64,000 nucleotides of DNA from Pleurostoma richardsiae (lineage: Eukaryota > Ascomycota > Sordariomycetes > Calosphaeriales > Pleurostomataceae): the NCBI GenBank assembly GCA_030052745.1, contig JANBVO010000001.1, positions 558,001 to 622,000 of the forward strand. Direction: 5' to 3'. Below the pieces are notes generated by a model. It made no database searches and was not told the origin of the DNA. It saw only the letters and a list, made by a program, of their open reading frames with translations. A program made the position numbers and the translations under genes. Positions 1 through 11,665 of the stretch are shown here, piece by piece. The first letter of the stretch is position 1. Each line of letters opens with the position of its first letter.

Positions 1-65
1 TTCCGGTCCCCTATTATGTCGCCTAATTATCTACCAGACGGTCGGTCTTGCTGACCCATTCATAG

Positions 66-888
66 CGCGTGGTGATAGTGGGCGGCTCGGTCTCGTCCCA
101 CGAGGTCTTGCATGAGGTTCTCCCCTTCGCAGAGCAGCCGGTCTACGCATCGTTGCGGGGCGATCCCATTCCCGCCTTCGGCTGGACGCCTTTCACCCAC
201 CCGCACATCGTAGTGAAGAAGGAAATTGTCCGTTTTGACGCGGAGACGGGCCGGATCCACTTCAAGGATGGCTCGCATTTGGACGATGTTGACCACGTTA
301 TCTTCGGTACCGGATACACATTCAGCTTGCCCTACCTGCCGCATGTGCAGGAGCGGATCAAGAAAGCCTATCGCCGCCTTCCAGGGGTGTATCTGCATAC
401 CTGGGACATCGAAGACCCAACTCTGACGTTTGTGGGCATGGTAAGTCACCTCAGTCTGACAACCAGATCTTCTATGTGCAGTGTACATTTGCTAACAAAT
501 GACGGGGAAATAGCTCGGCGGTGGCTTCACCTTTCGCGCATACGAATGGCAGGCAGTTGCCGTCGCACGGTTCCTCGCGGGACGCGCGGGCCGTCCGCTA
601 CCACCGAAGGAGGAACAGCTGGTATGGGAGCGCGACCGAGCGGCGACGCTCGGAGGCGGCAAGGCATACTATTCAATCGCGCCGGACTACGAAGCTTTCT
701 TCGAGACGTTCCGGGCCATCGCCGGCGAGCCGGCTCCGGGTACGTCCGGGCGTGTGCTCCCACCCTTCGACAAGAAGTGGCTAGACACCTGGACAGGGAT
801 GACGGCGCCCAAGCTTGAGAGGTGGGAGAAGGAGAGGCTCAAGGCGGAAAAGAAGCTGCAGGATGGGAAGGTGAGGTCGAGACTCTAA
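66..888 (+). CDS. Flavin-containing monooxygenase, C-terminal part (5' end outside window)
   Basis: This is the C-terminal part of a flavin-dependent monooxygenase that uses FAD and NADPH. Exons are 66-440 and 514-888, split by a 73-nt GT-AG intron with a GCTAAC branch site. Bases 1-65 look like the tail of an earlier intron (CTGAC branch, ending CATAG), so the gene starts left of the window. The first exon opens with VVIVGGSVSS, the NADPH-binding Rossmann turn, and later carries VIFGTGYTFSLPYLP, matching the FMO 'ATGY' motif. The spliced tail ends KVRSRL. Family membership is well supported. The substrate is unknown; fungal members act on amines, sulfides or secondary metabolites. Confidence 0.85.
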
Positions 889-1650
889 AGAATAGTATTT
901 AGGGTAAATAGGAGCTGACGTGCTTCTTATGAAGAACGGCTTGGTGGAGGCAGGATGAAGACACAGTTATCGAGATGGCGGGTATCGAGAAGTCTCTTGA
1001 CTCCGAGAAAACAGAACTGATTTCACATTGGAAGCTTGCCAGTTTCCTTATTTATATGAATCTAGATCCTTGGGATATCGTGTTTGACGATTGTCTATTC
1101 ACAATGGATCCCCGACGGTAACAACCTTCCCGTAAGAGTAACACGCGAATTGCATAATCACTTGTCACGTTTAAATCCTGACTTTCCACAGTTCGTAGTA
1201 GAAAGGTTCATCTCAGGCCAACAGAGTAATCTCACGATTCATTTGAAGGACTCAGCACCTATCCAGCCTCATAAAAAGTAGAAGGTCCAAGAACGCGCAG
1301 AGGGGTTGGGTCTCAAGAGTTACAAAGTTCAATGACTCACGTAGCTGGTCATTGAAAACATTAGGGGCTTTGAAAGTGTTGTTCCATACGCGGTACTACT
1401 TCATCTTGCACGTCAATAGTTTCCCTGTTCATTTCGCCGTCCTACTACGACATTTTTGAGTTATCCGTTCCTGAGTCCCCAAACTCCCATGCAATTCCGA
1501 GTAGGAGGATGCTCAAAACGGAGATGGAAAACGCAGAAATTTCGGACAGACCTACGCTTCACAAACAAAACAAGCCCTAGTCCAACATTCTCAAAATAAA
1601 CAAAAACAAAGTATCCATCCAGGAAAGGATGTATACAGTAACGCAAAAAT
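889..1650. other. Intergenic, no gene seen
   Basis: The stretch is AT-richer than the flanking genes. It holds one 65-codon open frame at 1084-1281 with no recognisable motif, which I treat as chance. It must contain the 3' end of the monooxygenase transcript and the downstream flank of the minus-strand tRNA gene. Confidence 0.5.
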
Positions 1651-1772
1651 GGGGCGACCCGGGAGTCGAACCCGGGACCTCTCGCAAACACCAGATAACC
1701 AGTTGGTTTCCCTTTTTGGCAAGGGAGGGAGGAATGCCCGAAGCGAGAATCATACCACTAGACCAGCCGCCC
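1651..1772 (-). tRNA. tRNA-Pro (anticodon CGG) with a ~50-nt intron
   Basis: Read on the minus strand, the acceptor GGGCGGC (from 1772) pairs fully with GTCGCCC (1658-1652), allowing one G-U, with discriminator C at 1651. The D arm and A box read TGGTCTAGTGGTATGA and the T arm and B box read GGTTCGACTCC. The anticodon stem CTCGC/GCGAG brackets a loop TTCGGG+T, giving anticodon CGG. The mature tRNA is 72 nt. The intron lies after the base 3' of the anticodon, at about 1687-1736, in the canonical place for nuclear tRNA introns. Boundaries may shift by a base or two. Confidence 0.93.
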
Positions 1773-2105
1773 GCCCTTGAAGAATTTTCGCGCCAATTCG
1801 CTGCTTATCTGACTGCGCCAGCTTGTGGGGGGTTTGGGCTGGATTGCATTTCAATTGAGTGTACCCTGTTGTGCGATGACATCGGGCCTTGGAGACGCGG
1901 ATTTGGCAGCTTCATGTTGCATCTAGCTGTGGAGGTCTGAAAACCAGCTCAAAGAATTCTGTGAACTACAAGAGCCCGAGAGCGTACTCGCGGCTACCCA
2001 AATATCTCTCACGGCACGATTGCTTTTCCCCCATCTGTGCGTGCGCTAGGGGCCTCGGGCTCGCACTTGGGAACCGACTGACTCGCCGCGAAAGTATCAA
2101 CCGAC
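1773..2105. other. Spacer between divergent tRNA-Pro genes
   Basis: This 333-bp spacer holds the 5' flanks of both tRNA genes. Short open frames cross it, but none resembles a protein. Confidence 0.5.
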
Positions 2106-2191
2106 GCCTGAATGGTCTAGTGGTATGATTCTTGCTTTGGGCACCAGTTGGCAATTGCAAGAGGTCCTGCGTTCAATCCGCAGTTCAGGCC
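2106..2191 (+). tRNA. tRNA-Pro (anticodon TGG) with a 14-nt intron
   Basis: Acceptor GCCTGAA (2106-2112) pairs perfectly with TTCAGGC (2184-2190), with discriminator C at 2191. The A-box region TGGTCTAGTGGTATGA is identical to that of the neighbouring tRNA-Pro, and the B box is GTTCAATCC. The anticodon stem CTTGC/GCAAG holds TTTGGG+T, giving anticodon TGG. A 14-nt intron follows the base 3' of the anticodon (about 2142-2155). The mature length is 72 nt. It is divergent from the tRNA-Pro(CGG) gene 333 bp away. Confidence 0.94.
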
Positions 2192-2353
2192 TTCTTTTTG
2201 CACATTTCCGCCGCTGATGTCGAATTCAGACCTGGGCTGGGCGTAGCCGCGTTCGCGAAGGAGGGTCTTGGAGAATCAACGCAATGGTCGCGCGTAGGCA
2301 CCCCTCAGACCGTCGTATAAAATTCAGGACGAGATTCCGTAAAGTCGTTGGCA

Positions 2354-3954
2354 TCATACTATTAGGCAGTTGAACTGCCAACTCTTCAGCTGCACCAGCC
2401 AGTTCGTGCCAGGCTGGCCTTTTGAGATCTCCGCATCCCTGGCATCCCAAACTGCCTGGAGCATCAGTATCGCCGTCTCGACATAGCCCCACGGGCAGAT
2501 GAATGGTGTCGCATGATAAAGAGCGCGTAGACGGCTTGAGCACAACTCCCTGCTTGCTGGGTCGTCTGTCTGAGCGCCCGCCATGAACGTCGGCCAGGCG
2601 GTCCCTTTGAACAGGGGATGGCTGACCGGGACCGAGCAGAGGTGAAGCAGGCTCTCCGAAACGAGGTCTTCCGCTTGACTGGACCGGATGTGCTCTGGCC
2701 CAGAAAACGCCAACATGATGTACAAACACGCCGAAGCCCTGTGCGCTGAGGCGAGCCTAGTACGGGTTGCCAGGTCGTCAAAGGGGGCGACGTCGTGTAT
2801 CTTCTTGGCCCATGCATAGACATCAAACGAGCGTGCCCGCTGAATCAAATCCTCTGGATTGATGCTACTATCGTCGTCTTTGCCATTTCGCACCGTATTT
2901 GCCGATATCCGGGTAGCCGAGAGGATAATCTCAAGTATCTCCGGTGGACAGCCGTGGTAACTGTACATCTCCACCTTGCGTAGGATGGACAGCACGTCTA
3001 GCTTGTCGAAGCCAGATGCTGTAGCCGCATCGCGCGAGCTGATGGTTGAGCCAAGGATGTGGAACGCGATACAGTCTGCAACGACCATGTCGGTCACAGC
3101 CGTCAAGGGACCGCTCCAAGGGCTGTGACTATCATGGAGAGCCTGTATCAGCGCGCCAGCAGCTTCAATGTGTGCCTTCCATCCGCCTCTTCCGGAGTCG
3201 ATCAGGTCGAAGTTGACGAAAAAGACTATGGCTATCAGGATAGTGTGTCTTCTGAAAGAGTCTAACTCTTCACTCAGAGCAGTGCGTATAAGGCTGATGG
3301 CTCTTTGCTTCGATGTCAGAGCGTCTACCAATTCCGGACTAGTTAGCTGCCCGCGCGATCGACGGAGCGTCGCTAGATGGACCGCTGATGTGGCGAGAAT
3401 TATCTCCCTGAGGTAGTCGAATCTCTGAATGAGCGGTATTATTGAGCGGAAGGGGTTGCTCTCTACCCGGTCGTAAGAGACGAGGTCCTTGCAGAGAGTC
3501 CTCTCAACTATAGTAATAGTAAGCACCGTGAGTGATATCGCGGACAGGACTATAGTCCTCAGTTCGACAGCTTACAATGGGTTATATAGTGACGACAGTT
3601 CGGACTCAAATCCTGCAAGACGGGTTCCAAGACAAATCGAGGAATTTGAGGACATGCCTCTTCCCAGGACACATTCAGGAAGCCAGGTTCCGGGTTGGAG
3701 CTGCTCAGGCGACGTACAGCTAGCCCTGCAGACGACTTGCTGGGTGGAAAATGCGCAGTCTTCCCTCGGGTGGGCATGTCCTGCGCCCAGCGGAAGAGCT
3801 TGCCATAACCCAGGCATTGCTCGCCGTTCTGACTGCACTTATGGCACGTGGGGAAAGAGCGGTCGCACCGGAGACGTCGCCGACGACAATTGTGGCACTT
3901 CTTCAGCGGCGCTGTCTCCGCGCTCGCGGGAGGAGAGTCGCGGCTCGGTGTCAT
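2354..3954 (-). CDS. Zn2Cys6 transcription factor with Fungal_trans_2-type regulatory domain
   Basis: This is a 510-residue fungal binuclear zinc-cluster regulator. Exon 1 is 3576-3954, the intron is 3508-3575 (68 nt), and exon 2 is 2354-3507. The N-terminus has KKCHNCRRRRLRCDRSFPTC followed by HKCSQNGEQC, the C-x2-C-x6-C-x6-C-x2-C-x6-C pattern. After splicing, HYITHFERTLCKDLVSYDR matches the start of the Fungal_trans_2 (PF11951-type) regulatory region, which then runs to the end as a helical, motif-poor domain. It is divergent from the MFS gene that starts at 4790, across an 835-bp spacer, so it is a candidate regulator of that carrier and perhaps of the downstream cluster (inference). The ATG at 3954 is chosen because it precedes the complete zinc cluster. 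Confidence 0.88.
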
Positions 3955-4789
3955 GCAGGCGGGAGGGGGGGAGAGGCGGGGCCGATGTTGCCGAAACTCT
4001 GGGGTTGCGCGGCGCTTACCCGGATGTTAGACGATAGGCGGATATGATTATGATCACGAGATAAGTTAATGCATTGCTATCGCGACTTGGCAAGGTATCG
4101 ATATCAGGCGACACTCGGTGTCAGGGGGGTGGTTCCTGGCGCATCCATTCAGTCATCGTGACTGGAGTTGGTTTGGGGTTTGGTCTGTCGGCCGGCTAGG
4201 TTATGCGGGCGCCGGGAATGACATCGGAGCGGTAAGAAATCCGAACTTGGCAAAGCATCGCTTCGTCCCGGATCCGCCCTTGGCCCCAAGCCCAATACGG
4301 CAGCCAAGAGGCAAGTGGTGCATGATGGCGTCCACCGAGTCAGAGTCATAGACAACCCTGACTAATATGCTCCGTACTCCGTACTCCACATGCTGTTAGA
4401 GACACTCGGCGGCGAACTGTGTTTTCTTTCTTTCTTCACCTCCTCCAGAGGCTGACGTGCTCTGCATACGGCCCACCTATTACTAAAAGACCGACCCAGC
4501 TGTCCAGTCCAAGAGTTCCTGTGCCGCCCCGTTGACGCCTAGGAGCACTGGAATAGGTAATGAAAGAGCATGGCGCGCATTATATCATCCATGCCGGAAA
4601 TCTCGAGAAACTATATATCCCAACAACGAATGGTACAGCTCTTGACATCTCTACGAGATGACTAGGCATCTATTAACAGAAGAGCCAACGCGCAATCCTC
4701 TCCTACGAACGTGTGCCTCACGGAGCCCATGGATCGCGCCATAGCCTGATTGATAAGGGGCGAGACTCGTGTGCTCTGAAAGGCCTGCA
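3955..4789. promoter_or_regulatory. Divergent promoter region between a Zn2Cys6 gene and an MFS gene
   Basis: This 835-bp spacer separates two divergently read genes and must hold both promoters. A short imperfect tandem TCCGTAC repeat lies at about 4371-4387. No single transcription-factor site can be assigned with confidence. Confidence 0.5.
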
Positions 4790-6483
4790 ATGGATGATGT
4801 CGGCGATTCCGAGGGCGAACGCCCCTGGGGCTCAGCTGGGGACGACCCAGAAGCGGCCCAGTGCATCGACCTAGAACAGTTGGGGAGACAACGGCCTGCG
4901 AACTTCTCGACAGGGGCATCTGAAGTGCTCTTTTGCTTCTCCTTGTTGACCTCCATGTTGATGGCGGTAAGACTGAAACTTGTGACCAGAGACCGAAATG
5001 TACAACTGATGATTTTTTAGGAGTACTTCATCGGCGGGTTCAACGTTGTCCTGCCAAACCTAACTACTGAACTTCACATCCCCGAAAGCTCCGTAACATG
5101 GCCGGCTAGTGCTTTCTCGCTGGTGACGGGTTCATTTCTGCTTCCCATGGGCCGAGTAGCCGACATGTATGGCGCATATCTAGTCTTCATGTCGGGTCTC
5201 GTATGGTTCCTCATCTGGTCACTCGTCGCCGGATTGAGCCAGAATTACCACATGATGATTGCTGTGCGGTCACTAGCGGGCCTGGGACCAGCCGCCTTCC
5301 TCCCCGCTGGGATCATGCTGCTGGGCAAGACGTATCGGCCGGGACCCCGGAAGAATGTTGTTTTCAGCCTATACGGTGCGTTTGCGCCGCTGGGGTTCTT
5401 CTTCGGCATCATAATGGGCGGCATCACCTGCGAGTATCTGTCATGGAGATGGTACTTCTACCTCGGCACCATTGTCCTGTTCGTGGTCTGTGTGACCTCG
5501 TTGATCACTATCCCGATGGACAGAGCTTGGACTCGCGCAAAAGATGTGCAGATGGACCACTGGGGCCTGGCAACTATAGTGCCGGGCCTGACCCTGGTTG
5601 TCTTCGCGATCACAGATGGTGGCCATGCTCCTCACGGGTGGAGGACACCGTATATCATCATCACCTTCGTCGCTGGGGTGCTGTTACTCGCCGCGGCGAT
5701 ATACGTGGAAGGCTGGATTGCTTCACAGCCCCTGCTTCCGCCCGAGCTATTCCGACCAAAGTATATGAAGCCTCTGGTCATATCACTGTTCTTCACATAT
5801 GGTGCCTTCGGCATCTTTCTCTTTTACGCAAGCTTCTAGTTCGTATCCCTACCCCCGCTTGCGCTTTGCATCAATCTAGTGTTGAGATCATCTTGTGCTT
5901 ACAAACTCACAGCATCGAGAACGTGACGAATGCCTCTGCTATTGAGACGGCCGTCTCCTTCACGCCCATGGCCGTTGGCGGCATCATCCTCGCCACTGTC
6001 GGTGGCTTCGTCCTACATCTTCTTCCGGGCCGAGCCCTTATGATCATCTCAGGCCTGGGAAGCGTAGCCTGTGTCCTGCTCTTCGCTTTGATGCCCGAAG
6101 ACCCAAACTACTGGGCTTGGGTCTTCCCTGCCATGATCGGTGCGACGATCGGCGTTGACATTACTTGGAACGTCACTTCTATCTTTATTACCACCAACGT
6201 CCCACGGTCCATGCAGGGTGTGGCCGGTGCCCTCATTAACAGCTTGCTCTTTTTGGGCATCAGCTTCTTCCTCGGCCTCGCAGACTTGGCGGTGACAGAG
6301 ACACAAGATAGGGGCACAAGGGGTAGCTACCAAGTCGCGTTTTGGTTGGGGACCGGCTGTGCAGGATTTGCGTTGCTGCTTTTCACATACATCAGGATTG
6401 GAAAGGCGAAGAGCGAGTTGCTGGTGGAAGAGAGGGATGGTCAACAAGCACCAGAGATGGGGCAAGTATCTGGAGCAAGTTAG
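4790..6483 (+). CDS. MFS transporter, DHA2-like (about 14 membrane segments)
   Basis: This is a 521-residue major facilitator carrier of the plasma or internal membrane, probably a drug- or metabolite-proton antiporter. Exons are 4790-4966, 5021-5838 and 5913-6483. A hydrophilic N-terminal stretch of about 45 residues precedes the first membrane helix. GRVADMYGAYLVFMSG is the MFS loop 2-3 signature, RSLAGLGPAAFLPAGIMLLG lies in helix 4-5, and SWRWYFYLGT matches the DHA2 WRWiFyi motif. The second intron has donor GTTCGT; splicing there turns an apparent stop (TTC TAG) into TTC TAC and joins FYASF to YIENVTNASAIETA, as in homologues. The ATG at 4790 is the first in frame. It converges with the 5-oxoprolinase gene 103 bp downstream. 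Confidence 0.9.
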
Positions 6484-6586
6484 GAACTCTTGCATCATGT
6501 GCACCGCGGCATAACACCACTCCGTCTATAAGCAAATTTATACCTAAATCCAAAGGCGTTTCCATCCATTTGGTCTACCCGCACGC

Positions 6587-9500
6587 CTAATTACTGTTCT
6601 GCACGGCCTGTATCGAGGCTACGCTCCCTGCGCCCGCCCAGTAAGTCCCCTTCTTGCCATTGACCACAGCTTCCTCCTCCTCTGCCTCGCCCTCCGTACC
6701 CCAACCGCCGCCACCGGGAGTCATGATGACCATCCTGTCTCCAGGATGAGCCTGAATAGAGTTCTTCGGCCCCAAGTTGATGACACGGTCGCCTCCGTCC
6801 GGCAGCTTCTTGATGAACAGGTTTACCCCGAGCGCACCTGGCTCCCCTCCGCGCATCCCGTACGGCGCATGGCTCCGCCGATCCGACAGGATCGCGGCGG
6901 AGAGGGGCGCGCGGAACTCAATGTCACGCACACAACCCTCGCCGCCCCGCCACCTGCCCTTCCCGCCGCTGCCGTTCCGCAGGCCGAACTCGCGCACCAG
7001 GCATGGGTATCGCCGCTCAAACACCTCGGCGTCGGTGATGCGCGTGTTCGTCATGTGCACATGCACGCCGTCCGTTCCATGCCAGCCGGGGCCCGCGCCC
7101 GCCCCGCCCGCGATGGTCTCGTAGTAGCCGTAGCCGGGGGTGTATCTCCCGTCGGGGTCGAGCCGGGAGCTGCGGCCAAAGGTCAGGTTGTTGAGGCAGC
7201 CCTGGGAGGCGGCGCAGACGGCAAAGCAGCGGAGGATGACGTCGGTCACGCGCTGGGAGGTGACGCAGTTGCCGCCGACGACGGCGGCCTCGTCGCTGGG
7301 GGACAGGAGGGTGCGGGGCGGCATGATGACGTTGATGGGAGTGAGGCAGCCTTGGTTGAGGGGGATATCCTCCTTGACGAGGCAGCGGAGGACGTAGATG
7401 ATGGCTGAGTATGTGACGGAGGTCGGCGCGTTGGTGCTTCCTGGATAGCTGTTAGTAGGGGGGCCCATTATAAGAGCAGGAGGAGTGCCGTTTACCGTAG
7501 ACCTCAGGGCCGGTTCCTGTGAAGTCGAAGTCCGCTGTGCCGTCGGTGCCGTTGATGGTGATCTTCAGCTTGATCGGGCTGCCATCGTCCATATAGTCCA
7601 CTGCCTCAAGAGGCTGGCCGCCAGACTTCGCATATGTCTCCTTCAGGAGTCGCCGAACAGCAAGCTCAGCATTCTCCTGGATGGCTTTCATATAGAACTA
7701 CATCATTCCTTGTTAGTCATCGCTTTTCGAGTAACATCATTAGGTAAACTTACCAGTACAGTATCTAGGCCATATTCCGTCACCAGTTGTCCGATAAGGT
7801 TAATTCCCTTCTGGTTGGCACCGGTCTGGGCGCGGAGATCCGCAAGGTTGTCGGACAGGTTCCGCGCGCCGCTGCAGCCGGGGTATTGTGCGGGCTTCTC
7901 CAAGAGATGTTCTCTCATGGCATCTTCATTGAAGACGCCACCCTCAACCAGCTTAACGGCCTTGATTGCAGCACCCTCCTGCCACAGCTCCGTCGAGTTG
8001 GGAGGGAGTGACCCAGCGGAGATGCCGCCAATGTCGGCATGGTGACCGCGCGAGGCAACGTAGAACGCAATCTTTCCCTCGTTGAAGAAGGGGGTGATGA
8101 CGGTGATGTCAGGCAGATGGGTTCCACCGCAGACTGTGTGTGACACGAGAGGTCAGCATGCTCCAGGCAGCAGCAACGCCGATATGAACGCGAGGATGAA
8201 CATACTTGGGTGATTCGAGACCAAGACGTCGCCCTCCTTGAGCTTGCCCTTCCAGTGCTCATGCTGCCACAGCACGGCGTACTGCATGCTGCCGAGATGA
8301 ACAGGGACATGGGGAGCTGGGACTCGTTAGCGTTGGGCTCTTACAGCTCCACCTGTATCACCTCTTCTTACCGTTGGCCACGAGCTTTCCCTCTTCCGAG
8401 AAGATGGCACAGGAAAAGTCCAACCGCTCCTTAATGTTTGTACTCACGCTGGTCTTCTGCAGAGTCCGTCCCATCTGCTCAGCGATGCCCATGAAACGAT
8501 GGCCAAATACTGATAGCTGGACGGGGTCCAACACTGGCCCGGTGCTCAAGTTCTTGGCGGTCTCCGACGCCTCAATGTCAATGACAATGTGCCGCTTCAG
8601 CACGTTGGCGGTCGCGTGCGGAGTAATGAGGATAGTCTGCGTGTCATCGATGACCAGCGCCGGGCCTTTGACCTGCTCCCCGGCGAAGAGAGAGGTGAGC
8701 AGATAGACGGGCGTCTTCTGCCAGCCGAAGCCATCGAAGTAGACATCCTTGACCATATCGACCGCCTTCACAGATGCTGACATGAACGAAGTGTCCCTCA
8801 TCTCCTCGGCAGGGGATGACACTGCGGCACCGGTTTTACTCTTTCCTACGGCACGGATACGGACGTCTCCGACAAAGACTTGCCGGGGCATGGTGAAGCC
8901 GAACTCCTGACGGTGACGCGCGACAAACTTGTCTGCAAAATCCCACTCACCAGCCTCCTGTGAGATCATGATGAGGGTGTCAGACCCCTCGTAATGCATG
9001 TGGAGGAAGAGCTCATACTCGACGGCTGTCTCGCCGTCCAGACCCTGGCCCTTGAGTTCCTGCTCAGCTTTCACCTTGAGCTCTGCCGCGGTGCTCTTGA
9101 TCTGCGGCAGGTTCTCCTCGTTGAAGGCGCATGCGAGAGGAGCCTGCACATCGGAGACGATGTCAGCTAGGGCCATGCCGTATGCCGAGAGGATGGAGCT
9201 GAAACGGTGCATGATGACACGGCTGATGCCGAGCGCAGATGCGATGGAGCAGGCGTGTTGGCCACCCGCACCGCCGAAAACGGCCAGGTCGTGGTGCGCG
9301 GCATCGTGACCGCGGGCCTCTGTCAGGGTCCGGATAGGTCTGCACATACTCTCGTTGGCGACCCGGAGGAAGCCAAGCGCAACCTCCTCGGCGCTCAACT
9401 TGGCAGTCTCAGCAGGAAGGTCTGAGTTGACCTCCACGGTGAGCTTCTCGAAGAGCTGTTGCGTTACCTGCACGTCCAGCGGTTCATTCTCATCCTTTCC

Positions 9501-10927
9501 GAAGATCTTGGGGAAGTACTCGGGCACGAGCCGGCCGAGGAAGAGGTTAGCGTCTGTCACGGTGAGAGGGCCGCCTTTGCGATAACAGGCTGGGCCGGGA
9601 TGAGCCCCAGCGCTCTCAGGCCCGACCTTGAACAGTCCATTTGACCAGAATAGGCGAGAACCACCGCCGGCAGCAACGGTGTTTATGTCGAGCTGTGGAG
9701 TCTGCAGGGCGATGCCGGCTGTGGTGGTCTCGAAGATGTGCTCGTATGAGCCGGCATATCGGGAGACATCTGCCGAGGGGGACAAGTCAGTACAGGATGC
9801 CCATGGGATTTTCATTGTATGCACAAACCTGTCGACGTGCCACCCATGTCGAAGCCGATGATGGGCTTGCCCGACTCGGGATCATACGACGTCTGCGCAT
9901 ACCCTACCACGCCGCCTGCCGGCCCGGACAGAATGGCACGGAGCCCGGAGAAGTTGCGGGAGTTGACAAGGCCACCGTCACTCTGCATGAAGTCGCAGCG
10001 CGTGCCGGACGACTCATCTAAGAGGCCAACGAACCCCTGACGGAAGTTGTCGAGATATCTCCGGATCAGTGGAGTAAGGTAGGCATCAGCAGTAGCAGAC
10101 TGGCCGCGAGGGACCATCTTGATCTGTTGACGAGCCGTGTCAGCATCTCATCTCTTTCCCTTGAATGAAAACAATGGCTTCGCTGGCCGCTTCTGGTCTA
10201 GACGTACCATTGGCTGCAAGGCAGAGCTGATGGACACGCTCATGCCCATCTCTTTCGCAATTTTCCCAACCGCAATCTCGTGGTCTGGGTACGTGTAGCT
10301 GTGCATGAAGCACACACTGAGGCTTCTGAAGCCTTCATCGTGGAGCGCGCGGATCTTGCTGCGCACGTCGTCAAGGTCTGGTTTCTGCATCACGCGCACG
10401 ACCTCCTTAGATAGGCCGACAACTAGGTGCTCGGGATCTGAGCTGGGGTCAATGACCGTCTTCTCGGGGTCCTCGGTGAAGCCCTCCAGGGTGACTCGCT
10501 CGTCGACTTCGACCACCTTCTCGTACAGCACGCCGGGCTTGGAGACGGTCAGGTCGAAGATGTCGGGCCGTGCTTGGTTACCGATGACGAGGAGATCTCT
10601 GAAGCCTTTAGTGATGAGCAAGGCGGACCGTTCGCCCTTTCTCTCGAGCAGCGCGTTGGTAGCGACGGTCGTGCCCATCCGGATGCTCGAGACGGCAGAT
10701 ACATCGATGGGCTCGCCGCGGGCCACCGGCCGACCGAGAGCCTTCTCCAGTACCCGACGGATGCCCTCGGTCGGCGCATCTGGGTAGTTCTGAGGGTCAA
10801 CTGACAGAAGCTTGAGCACGATGTCGTCCTCCTGCCCTGGCACGATTGCGTGCACGTCAGTGAAAGTGCCGCCGCGGTCAATGGCGATCTGAATGCCCTT
10901 CACGGGCGACGTATCGAGGCTTCCCAT
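6587..10927 (-). CDS. OXP1: 5-oxoprolinase (ATP-hydrolysing), seven exons
   Basis: The enzyme opens 5-oxo-L-proline to glutamate with ATP, in the gamma-glutamyl cycle in the cytosol. Exons, in minus-strand order, are 10208-10927, 9829-10123, 8372-9769, 8206-8316, 7754-8133, 7496-7697 and 6587-7440; the product is 1319 residues, normal for the full-length fused HyuA-HyuB form. HyuA features are [14 protein letters not shown] at the N-terminus, [35 protein letters not shown] and [16 protein letters not shown] (rebuilt across an intron). HyuB features are [55 protein letters not shown] and a GGGGWG tail. Similarity to eukaryotic OPLAH/OXP1 runs along the whole protein. The last splice acceptor is placed within a base by homology ([15 protein letters not shown]). 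It lies between two MFS carriers and catabolic genes, so it may serve a local pathway rather than only glutathione turnover. Confidence 0.94.
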
Positions 10928-11665
10928 CCTCCTTCTTCTGACTCAAGTCCCGCAAATCAAGCCTCAATATGCTGTCACTAGTTGGCAATTACGCTTCTTG
11001 AGACCTTGACTGGTGCCAGCCTGCATTTATTATCCTCACTATATCAAGTTCAAGACTTGAATTCTCAACCTTTCTTCAGTCTCTGAAAACTCACTTCTTG
11101 CTCTACACTTGTTTGTCGGACTGGATGCCCGATCTCTGACACATCGTTTCCATCGTTTCCAGTCGAGACTCTCCTCCAGAGGGCCAAGGGCTCTCGCGGC
11201 TGCGCTGGATTCGATCGATTCGTGTTTGCGGATGTAGACATCCGCCAGGGAGGAGATCGGCTCAATGGGCGGGAAACATGCAGACCATACAGCTACGGGC
11301 GCCCCTCAACGCCTAGATCCTTAGGGGACTTTTAGGGGACTGATGAGGAAGATAGCAACCGTGCTCCACTGCAGGCAGTCTGCAGCCGATGGCGCTGCCC
11401 ATAGCGTACCCCCTAACGTTATAAGCTCTTCTTACCGAGGTCCTCCAACAATGTCGGATAGCGTAACAGTCGGAGCAATCGCCGGAACCGAGAGGCGGCA
11501 GGCGTCTTCCTCGTCATTCTGGTCAATGGTGCAAACAGCCTAGAGGCGCATCTGCCGGTCCAGAATGATTCGCTTCACGCAATGAGAGAGCAAGAGATTG
11601 CCATTTGGATCAGGGAATAGGACTCAGTTGTCAGCTCTAGAGATATGCTCAGTGAATTAGGACCC
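10928..11665. other. Intergenic: 5-oxoprolinase promoter and amidohydrolase 3' flank
   Basis: This 738-bp stretch has no recognisable gene. Short open frames on both strands have no motif. A near-tandem TTAGGGGACT repeat is seen at about 11322-11341. The half next to 10928 should hold the 5-oxoprolinase promoter. Confidence 0.45.

Noticed and set aside
5827-5912. GC-AG intron (donor GCAAGC at 5828) in the first MFS gene
   Set aside because: It joins out of frame. Donor GTTCGT at 5839 restores FYASF-YIENV, as in homologues.
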